From contig JBKJLF010000004.1 of the NCBI GenBank assembly GCA_046597185.1, positions 1-5,593 of the forward strand: a DNA stretch of 5,593 nucleotides, in the 5' to 3' direction. Under the pieces are notes generated by a model. The model searched no databases. It was not told where the DNA came from and worked only from the letters and a program-made list of their open reading frames with translations. Positions 1 through 4,097 of the stretch are shown one piece after another; positions within the stretch are counted from its first letter, which is position 1; every line of letters starts with the position of its first letter. Position numbers and translations under genes: made by a program. The DNA is from CAMBDR01 sp046597185 (GTDB lineage Bacteria > Pseudomonadota > Gammaproteobacteria > Burkholderiales > Burkholderiaceae_D).

Positions 1-2
1 AG

Positions 3-107
3 GGCGCAGGTGCTGCCGGTTTGGGTCACATCCAACGCGCCATAAACGCCGCCAGTCTGGAATTCATATCATGGGAGGTGTTTGAAAAACTTTGCAACGC
101 GCTGTAA
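3..107 (+). pseudogene. Unassigned open fragment, left edge of window
   Basis: An open frame enters from the left edge and ends at a TAA at 105-107 after 34 codons. It contains a Gly/Ala-rich start, then QRAINAAS and a tail around WEVFEKLCNAL. It ends where the recognisable STAND ATPase fragment begins in another frame. It may be the upstream part of the same decayed gene or the end of a different one. I do not recognise a family and the assignment is weak. Confidence 0.25.
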
Positions 108-510
108 TAAACGCGGCAAGCGGGCACCACATTTTGATTACCTCGCGCCAAGCCGTGTGGCAAGGCATGCAAACCATAAAGCTGGATGTTTGGCAAGACA
201 CCGAAGCACTGCCATTTTTGCAGCAGCGCTTGCCAGCCAGTAGCGAAGCCGATTTTATTGGCCTTAACGCAAGCCTTGGGCGGTTTGCCGCTGGCACCGG
301 AACAGGCTTGCGCGTATATTAATGAAACCGGCATTAGCATTAGCAGCTACCTGCAACGCCTGCAAGAACCCTTGCGTGCGTGGGCGTTGCTGGATAAAAC
401 CGCCTCACAACTATGCAGCCGCTCGGTATTTGGCACGCTCACGCTGGCCTTTGACAAACTCAGCCCCGCTGCAAAAGACGTGCTGGGCATTTGCGCATGT
501 TGTGATACTT
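92..510 (+). pseudogene. Decayed STAND/NB-ARC ATPase fragment (frameshifted)
   Basis: Two overlapping frames together give the middle of an NB-ARC type STAND ATPase, the class of signalling NTPases used in bacterial defence and regulation. From about 125 one frame reads HHILITSRQAVWQGM, then KLDVWQDTEALPFLQQRLP, matching the sensor-1 'hvLiTSRn..W' strand and the 'L.vl..eEAl.fL..r' helix. From about 262 a frame displaced by +1 continues with LGGLPLAPEQACAYINETGI, the GLPLAL box, and then a 'FGTLTLAFDKLSPAAKDVLG' segment like the winged-helix start. The switch falls near 255-270, so a small indel is likely. No Walker A is visible here, and no TPR or other sensor domain follows. Similarity fades near 510, just before sequence antisense to the next genes. 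It is therefore a truncated, frameshifted remnant. The family call is secure from motifs; the exact ends are not. Confidence 0.75.
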
Positions 511-584
511 TTTTAAATTGCACACTGCGGTTAAATCGTGCCGGGTTTGATAAAATGAATTCCTTTCAGCGCAAAGGCGTTCAT

Positions 585-650
585 ATGTTAGCCCTGCTTC
601 GTCAGCTTGCCATTGGCTTGCTCGCATTTTCAAGCTTTTCAAACAGGCTG
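585..650 (+). pseudogene. Possible 5' stub of a secreted or membrane protein gene
   Basis: An ATG at 585 follows an AAAGG ribosome-site-like sequence (573-577) with a 7-nt gap, and TAAAAT at 551-556 could be a -10 box. The first codons read MLALLRQLAIGLLAFSSFS, which looks like a signal peptide start. The frame then runs into sequence antisense to the 3' end of the next gene, so at most a stub survives. It shares the frame of the STAND fragment and could equally be chance. Confidence 0.2.
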
Positions 651-956
651 CTAGTTCCTGTGGTTAGCCGCGATTTTTTCGCATTCTTGCGGATTGTTCG
701 TACCCCAGCGGATTTCGCAGTACTCGATAAAACTTCGCTTTCGCCCAAGGTCCAGCGTTTCATATGGCTCGAATTCTATGATGCGCTGTGCCGGGTTTTT
801 AAATTTAACTTGAAACGTCGGGCTAAATTTGATAAATGGCTCCCACCAGCTTCCAACTTCATGATCACCAACGTAATGGTCAAAGCCGACAAAAAGCCAT
901 GCGGAAAACATGAATGGTGGGATGAGTAATAAAAACATGGCGGTGCGCTTTTTCAT
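651..956 (-). CDS. Small signal-anchored protein, putative periplasmic immunity protein for the amidase
   Basis: This 101-residue protein starts with MKKR and a hydrophobic stretch at about residues 5-24, typical of a Sec signal or N-terminal anchor. The remaining ~75 residues are polar and aromatic-rich, with two cysteines (C80 and C92) that could form a periplasmic disulphide. No lipobox cysteine is seen. The ATG lies 3 nt after the TGA of the upstream amidase on the same strand, with only a weak ribosome site, so translation is probably coupled. I recognise no family. An amidase that cuts periplasmic peptidoglycan, followed immediately by a small exported protein, is the usual arrangement of effector and immunity genes. 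Neutralisation of the neighbouring amidase in the periplasm is therefore inferred from position and topology. Alternative: a phage-type lysis accessory protein. No convincing terminator follows it. Confidence 0.7.
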   Translation of the reverse strand: MKKRTAMFLLLIPPFMFSAWLFVGFDHYVGDHEVGSWWEPFIKFSPTFQVKFKNPAQRIIEFEPYETLDLGRKRSFIEYCEIRWGTNNPQECEKIAANHRN

Positions 957-959
957 GAT

Positions 960-1904
960 TCAGGGCGGGAGAAGTTTGAATTTGCGGCGCATTTCTTCGG
1001 CAATAATCATGCCATAAGTTCCTGGGCAAGCCCTGCTTGTTCTATGGCTATTTGCAAATTCGCGGTGGCCGCCTATTTTTTTGATAGGGAAAAATTCGGT
1101 TAATGTGCGAACAAGATTGTCGGCAACAGTCATTTGCTTTTCAGTCGGCTCATCGTATCGAAAAGCAACATTATCTTTTTGTACGCCCAAAAACTCCTTG
1201 GCTGCCTGCATTACACCTTTTTCTTTCGCCATTTTGGAAACGCCAGGCCCATGTTTCCCAGCTTCGCCTCGTAGACTGAAATCCGCAAGAAACACGATAC
1301 CAATTACGCCCGTGTTACCTTTTTCAATATGAGCACCCTTACTTCGAATGTCGAGCGCTTCGTAGATAGTCCCTTGACAGTCCACAGCATAATGGTAACT
1401 AAGTTGCCCAAAAGAGTTCATATCGATTGCCTCGGCACGGCGCATTTCATCGACACCTTTTGCGGCGCAACTAAAACTATTCCCAGCATGATGAATGGCG
1501 ATGGAGTGATAGTTCCAATCATGCGATGGCATCGAAGCGGGCTCTTGCGCATGCCAAGTTGCGCGTTCAACGATGTTTAAACGGCTGATAATGAGTTTTC
1601 GAATTTTAAGTTCAGTGATGACTTGGCATGCTGCAGTCGGGTTCAAAATAGGGATCGAAGCTTGATTTAATTTTTTTAAGGTTGGCCCATTAGGCCGAAT
1701 GATGGCATCCGGACGCGGCACATTGATCATTTTCTGAAATATCCGAATAGCATCAATCGTGTCTGGGCCGACAACGCCATTTTCGGCAATAGGCTTGTAT
1801 CCAGTCATGCAATTCAAATGAAAGTTGAGCCGCTTTTGAATGGCCAGTACTTCGTTTCTTTTATTGCCAAGGGTTTTGCCAATTGGTGTGGTTAGTGTAA
1901 TCAT
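960..1904 (-). CDS. Peptidoglycan-binding, PGRP/Amidase_2-type N-acetylmuramoyl-L-alanine amidase (putative antibacterial effector)
   Basis: This 314-residue protein has two domains. Residues ~15-82 form a PG_binding_1-like module (AIQKRLN, then NGVVGPDTIDAIRIFQK and a terminal LKKLN). Residues ~130-305 form an Amidase_2/PGRP zinc amidase, which hydrolyses the bond between MurNAc and L-Ala of the stem peptide. Visible catalytic features are IAIHHAGN (H138/H139), SYHYAVD (Y172 at the catalytic Tyr position), a GAH..GN..GVIGI strand (H192, N197), GGHRE (H280) and ACPG (C293), giving the His-His-Cys zinc set. H280 and C293 are 13 residues apart, more than the 8 in T7 lysozyme (H122, C130), so this loop is longer. 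No signal peptide is present, so the protein needs another delivery route. With the adjacent small exported protein, a type VI-like effector role is inferred; no Hcp, VgrG or PAAR is in the window. Phage endolysin is the main alternative. A TAA lies in frame four codons upstream of the ATG, so this start is the first possible one. Confidence 0.9.
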   Translation of the reverse strand: MITLTTPIGKTLGNKRNEVLAIQKRLNFHLNCMTGYKPIAENGVVGPDTIDAIRIFQKMINVPRPDAIIRPNGPTLKKLNQASIPILNPTAACQVITELKIRKLIISRLNIVERATWHAQEPASMPSHDWNYHSIAIHHAGNSFSCAAKGVDEMRRAEAIDMNSFGQLSYHYAVDCQGTIYEALDIRSKGAHIEKGNTGVIGIVFLADFSLRGEAGKHGPGVSKMAKEKGVMQAAKEFLGVQKDNVAFRYDEPTEKQMTVADNLVRTLTEFFPIKKIGGHREFANSHRTSRACPGTYGMIIAEEMRRKFKLLPP

Positions 1905-2109
1905 TGGGTTGCTTTAAAAAGAAATTTACTATTTATGATGTGGACGGTAAGAGACTAATTCTAGCTCAAATTATCATAAAAATGAAGTAATCCAATGGGT
2001 AATTTATTGCATTGTTATAAAATCCCATGGTGCTGTTGGGTAAAATGCACCAAGGCGTCGGTGGCGCAATTTGGCCCAATTCGCACCTATTTGGTAAAGC
2101 AAAACCGGG
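1905..2109. other. AT-rich intergenic region without a recognisable gene
   Basis: This stretch separates the amidase start from the flavoprotein remnant. It holds only short open frames without family resemblance. A short dyad, GGTGC (2029-2033) with GCACC (2047-2051), is visible but has no following T-run in either direction. It presumably contains the amidase promoter and the left edge of the next gene fragment. Confidence 0.4.
1958..1986 (-). promoter_or_regulatory. Weak candidate promoter for the amidase operon
   Basis: Reading the minus strand, TAGAAT (complement of 1958-1963) matches the -10 consensus at 5 of 6 bases. TTCATT (complement of 1981-1986) lies 17 nt upstream as a poor -35. 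Transcription would begin near 1950, giving a leader of about 45 nt before the ATG at 1904. The surrounding DNA is AT-rich, so such matches occur by chance. Confidence 0.25.
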
Positions 2110-2460
2110 TTAGATCTGGCTTTGCCAATGCCGCACATAATCCGGCGTGTCCTGGGTGCAATTTACATCGGCAATCGGCGCGCCGTGTTGCCGCACAAAC
2201 GGTAGCACGCCTGCCCAGGCCGCCACACCCATATCGTCGGCATCATCATTGGGGCCACCGCTGCGGATTTTGCAGGCCGCTTCATCGAGCGCAATGCGCA
2301 TGACGGTGGTGCCGACGAATTCTGTCACGCTGCCAGTGCGTATTTGGGCCTGCCTGCCGGGGGCGATTTTATCCATGAAAGCGGCCAATGACGCCTGCTT
2401 GGCGGTGTTTTCTGCCACCCGCTCGGCTGAAGGCCAGCGTCCGGTCGGGGCGGCGATGAC
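2110..2460 (-). pseudogene. C-terminal half of a pyridoxamine 5'-phosphate oxidase-like (PPOX/Pyridox_ox_2) flavoprotein
   Basis: The frame is open for 116 codons after a TAA at 2461-2463 and has no convincing start. It matches the C-terminal half of the FMN-binding split-barrel family annotated as pyridoxamine 5'-phosphate oxidase family protein. Landmarks are AAFMDKIAPGR, then MRIALDEAACKIRSGGPNDD and AAWAGVLPF, corresponding to the family's 'h.vPGR', 'l.l.eaSaKvRtGpp.Dd' and 'vWAGVLPl' blocks. Family members are usually about 200-240 residues, with the flavin-binding N-terminal half ahead of this segment. Here that half is missing and unrelated membrane-protein-like sequence replaces it. 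A GTG at 2416-2418 could start a 102-residue product, but without the N-terminal half it would not make a normal flavin site. Gene fragment, family call secure. Confidence 0.75.
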
Positions 2461-2722
2461 TTAGTCGTGATAGAAAGAATTGCAACGGGCCTTCCAGAAC
2501 GTAGAGGTGGAGTTGAAGCAAGGCGGCTGTAAAACAAACCCCACCTGCGATGCCAACCGTTACACCGAGTACAATGCCGAGAACAGTACCGAACACAATC
2601 CCGCCCATTACGATGAATGCAATGGCAGCAGTCACAAATAATGCTGTGCGGCTAAGCATAGCTAATTTCAGGCGATCAACCACACCACCTGCTGCACCGA
2701 ACGCGATGCCGTAGGCTACCGC
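2461..2722 (-). pseudogene. Glycine-rich membrane protein fragment
   Basis: From the REP-like palindrome down to the flavoprotein junction, one minus-strand frame encodes a hydrophobic, glycine-rich segment. It begins GIAFGAAGGVVDRLKLAML and then gives two probable membrane helices, ALFVTAAIAFIVMGGIVFGT and VLGIVLGVTVGIAGGVCFT, followed by LLQLHLYVLEG. The regular G-x3-G spacing recalls glycine-zipper helices. Extending the frame upstream runs through the palindrome and into the overlapping AbrB-like gene, so no reliable start exists; downstream it runs out of frame into the flavoprotein fragment. Family unknown. A membrane tail of a NACHT-like NTPase is conceivable but not shown. Confidence 0.4.
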
Positions 2723-2751
2723 GTGGGCACGGGTGCCCACCCGACATCTAC
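2711..2751. repeat. REP-like palindrome
   Basis: The core is a perfect inverted repeat, GTGGGCAC-GG-GTGCCCAC (2723-2740). Imperfect outer arms (2711-2722 and 2741-2751) extend it to about 41 bp bounded by GTAG and CTAC. The form resembles repetitive extragenic palindromes common in proteobacteria. It covers the stop codon (2748-2750) of the small minus-strand gene, so it could act as a transcription end or mRNA stabiliser. There is no T-run, so it is not a classic terminator. Only one copy lies in this window. Confidence 0.55.
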
Positions 2752-3023
2752 ACCGCTGAACCTGTTTTCCTTCCTCGTAATTCATGCTCAGGAACGGGTG
2801 CAGCATATTCATCAGCGCTTAAGCCCTCGTTCAACGCTTCAAGCGCATCCACAAATTCCGCTATGCGTGGCTTGGAAGGGTCGTTGGCATAAATCGTCAA
2901 ACGCTGCTTTTCCTCATCCAGGGTGGCGTACAATTCGGTTTCCTGAGGGAAGTTTTTTAGAAAATCGTCCGGGAGTTCGACTTTCCCCGCTGAGATTTTC
3001 AAATACGCCGTTTTAATTGCCAT
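2748..3023 (-). CDS. Small AbrB-like protein, possible antitoxin
   Basis: The 91-residue product starts MAIKTAYLKISAGKVELPDD. I prefer this ATG (3021-3023) over the one at 3033-3035 because GGAG lies 6 nt upstream of it. The first ~45 residues alternate beta-type segments (LKISAGKVELPDDF, ELYATLDEE, RLTIYA), which resembles the swapped-hairpin DNA-binding fold of SpoVT/AbrB antitoxins. The C-terminal half is acidic and helical (IAEFVDALEALNEGLSADEY), followed by a proline-containing tail. In AbrB-type antitoxins this half binds the toxin. No toxin gene follows: the next DNA on the strand is the REP-like palindrome and a membrane fragment. It is therefore either an orphan antitoxin or a small protein of other function. 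Coding status is likely from the ribosome site and composition; the family call is tentative. Confidence 0.6.
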   Translation of the reverse strand: MAIKTAYLKISAGKVELPDDFLKNFPQETELYATLDEEKQRLTIYANDPSKPRIAEFVDALEALNEGLSADEYAAPVPEHELRGRKTGSAV

Positions 3024-3066
3024 CACCCGCTCCATCTACCATGCCTACGCCGCAAATTTCGTTTTG

Positions 3067-3104
3067 ATGCTTCACCATGGCACTATAGTACATAGCTAAA
3101 GCAT
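3067..3104. promoter_or_regulatory. Nested palindromes upstream of the AbrB-like gene, candidate operator/promoter
   Basis: ATGCTT (3067-3072) and AAGCAT (3099-3104) form an inverted repeat with a 26-nt interior. Inside it is the perfect palindrome ACTATAGT (3082-3089), which on the minus strand offers TACTAT or TATAGT as a -10 box. It lies 44-81 nt upstream of the AbrB-like start, a suitable place for an autoregulatory operator. The right arm ends one base before the Imm11 fossil begins. Function is inferred. Confidence 0.35.
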
Positions 3105-3192
3105 GGCAGGCAAAGAAAAGTTTGAAAAACATGCCGCCGATGCGGGGCTGTTTGGTGCGCGCTTTATTGAAGCGGTACAGGGTTTGATATAA
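3105..3192 (+). pseudogene. 3' fossil of a second Imm11 gene copy
   Basis: These 88 bp match 4002-4089, the end of the intact Imm11 gene, with 77 identical bases by direct comparison and no gaps. The encoded tail (AGKEKFEKHAADAGLFGARF and on to QGLI, then TAA) corresponds to residues 156-183 of the intact protein with four amino-acid differences (R to H, C to A, V to I, G to V). Homology stops abruptly on the left at 3105. An in-frame ATG happens to fall at 3103-3105, but a 29-residue tail is not a functional immunity protein. It records an earlier tandem copy, of which all but the last ~29 codons was deleted or replaced. Confidence 0.9.
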
Positions 3193-3217
3193 ATGCACGA
3201 TATTTTATTGTTTTGCT

Positions 3218-3246
3218 ATGACAAAACGAAAAAAAGAAGGTAGAAT
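3218..3246 (+). promoter_or_regulatory. Sigma70-type promoter for the Imm11 operon
   Basis: ATGACA (3218-3223) matches the -35 consensus at 5 of 6 bases and TAGAAT (3241-3246) matches the -10 at 5 of 6, with an ideal 17-nt spacer. Transcription would start near 3253, leaving a short leader before the ATG at 3287. The -10 box sits in the middle of a dyad, AAGAAG (3234-3239) and CTTCTT (3249-3254), which could be an operator. Confidence 0.6.
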
Positions 3247-3286
3247 CGCTTCTTCTTAAAACCGCCACAATATATAAAGGCGCTCT

Positions 3287-3541
3287 ATGGCTGAAAACGA
3301 TAAGGGCTTGACTGATGCGCAAATCTATACGCAAGCGGTTGATGGTATTTTTGAAATCACGGTTGCGTCAAACCAAATTTGCGGTAGCGGAAGCAACCCC
3401 TACGAGACCAGAAATTATCTGATTATAGGCGGCTTTTCAGCATTACTGACAAAGATGCGACTTGTGGTCGCGCTGAACTGCGACTCATCGCCAGCGAAAT
3501 TACTGCTGGCACATTTCCATTTTAAGAAGGGCAAGCCATGA
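3287..3541 (+). CDS. Small protein upstream of Imm11, unknown function; 3' reading frame uncertain
   Basis: The frame gives 84 residues beginning MAENDKGLTDAQIYTQAVDG and overlapping the Imm11 start by 4 bp (ATGA). It follows a good promoter and an AAAGG ribosome site (3276-3280). No family is recognised. The second half is odd: residues 43 onward are hydrophobic and basic (YLIIGGFSALLTKMRLVVAL) and include rare-type codons. A frame displaced by -1 is open from 3388 and reads KDATCGRAELRLIASEITAG before TFPF and a TAA at 3523-3525. That stop lies directly before a ribosome site at 3526-3531 and the Imm11 ATG, a cleaner operon junction. The gene may thus be frameshifted near 3388-3435, or the alternative frame may be chance. 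By position it could be an accessory immunity protein or the end of a degraded toxin. Confidence 0.5.
   Translation: MAENDKGLTDAQIYTQAVDGIFEITVASNQICGSGSNPYETRNYLIIGGFSALLTKMRLVVALNCDSSPAKLLLAHFHFKKGKP
3526..3531 (+). promoter_or_regulatory. Ribosome binding site of the Imm11 gene
   Basis: GAAGGG lies 6 nt before the ATG at 3538 and fixes the Imm11 start. It sits inside the 3' end of the upstream ORF as annotated, but directly after the TAA of that gene's alternative frame. Confidence 0.6.
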
Positions 3542-4089
3542 AAATCTGGGAATTACTTTATGACGGCCTCAATGATTATGCAGTTTTAGTCCCCAGCGAC
3601 GATAGTCATGACTTGCTCGATATATTTGGTGCCGATGGTAAGCCCAAGCATTGGGCTGAACGGCCAAGGATTATGCCCTTCATCGAGAAACGAAGAAAAA
3701 AGGCAAAACCAAGGGCAGACCTTAGCTATTTGGTTGGCGGTGCCATTAACTTGAATGAAAAAGCTTACCAAACGCTGAAAGACTTTTTATTGCCATTCGG
3801 TCAATTGCTTGAACTCGATTGCGAAGGTGAATCTGAGTACTATTACAATGTGACAAACCTGCTTCCCTGCATTGACTATGGCCGCTCGGAGAAACGGTAC
3901 GACAAGGTTTTCAAGGAAGTTTTTTTGGCCGATGCCGTGCCCGAAGCGCCGCTCATCTTTAAAGACCTCTACACCGCAGGAACACGTATTTACCTCAATC
4001 AGGCAGGCAAAGAAAAGTTTGAAAAACGCTGCGCCGATGCGGGCCTGTTCGGTGCGCGTTTTGTTGAAGCGGGGCAGGGTTTGATATAG
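3538..4089 (+). CDS. Imm11 (DUF1629-like) family immunity protein
   Basis: This 183-residue soluble protein has the layout of the Imm11/DUF1629 family (MXAN_0049-type), cytoplasmic immunity proteins found next to polymorphic toxins. It opens MKIWELLYDG-LNDY; the middle has a basic KRRKKAK patch (51-57), then the 'L-GG..l.eka...L...l...gqlL.l' block at 64-92. Next is YYYNVTNLLPCIDYGRSE (101-118), the family's 'yy.fNvtn..dclDy..S' signature, then PLIFKDL and a C-terminal helix ending DAGLFGARFVEA. The length is normal and no signal peptide is present. It lacks an obvious cognate toxin: the gene to its left is a short unknown ORF and to its right is a convergent M28 peptidase. A fossil of a second copy lies 0.9 kb upstream. 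It is read as an orphan immunity gene, likely kept to resist toxins of relatives; that role is inferred. Confidence 0.8.
   Translation: MKIWELLYDGLNDYAVLVPSDDSHDLLDIFGADGKPKHWAERPRIMPFIEKRRKKAKPRADLSYLVGGAINLNEKAYQTLKDFLLPFGQLLELDCEGESEYYYNVTNLLPCIDYGRSEKRYDKVFKEVFLADAVPEAPLIFKDLYTAGTRIYLNQAGKEKFEKRCADAGLFGARFVEAGQGLI
4002..4089 (+). repeat. Direct repeat partner of the Imm11 fossil
   Basis: This is the intact-gene end of the diverged direct repeat; the other copy is at 3105-3192, 897 bp to the left. The 11 mismatches include a cluster of four at 4028-4031. The two copies therefore diverged as coding paralogues or arrived separately, rather than by a very recent duplication. Confidence 0.9.
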
Positions 4090-4097
4090 GCTACGCC

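Noticed and set aside
33..119. Near-repeat of CAACGCGC...AAACGC at 33-57 and 94-119
   Set aside because: Only a short partial match with gaps, in different frames; likely chance.
615..640. GCTTG...CAAGC stem downstream of the putative immunity gene
   Set aside because: A 5-bp stem with a 10-nt loop and no T-run is too weak to call a terminator.
510..929. Continuation of the + strand open frame past the STAND fragment
   Set aside because: Beyond ~510 the translation shows no STAND features, and from 651 it is antisense to the small signal-anchored gene.
2046..2085. TGCACCA...GGTGGCGCA and TTGGCCC...GC resembling an NtrC site and a sigma54 promoter
   Set aside because: The dyad is imperfect and the GG-to-GC spacing is 8 bases, not the 10 required for a sigma54 promoter.
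2147..2464. A 105-codon + strand open frame
   Set aside because: It is antisense to the PPOX-family fragment, which has clear family motifs.
3013..3198. A 61-codon minus-strand open frame
   Set aside because: It is antisense to the Imm11 fossil and overlaps the control region of the AbrB-like gene.
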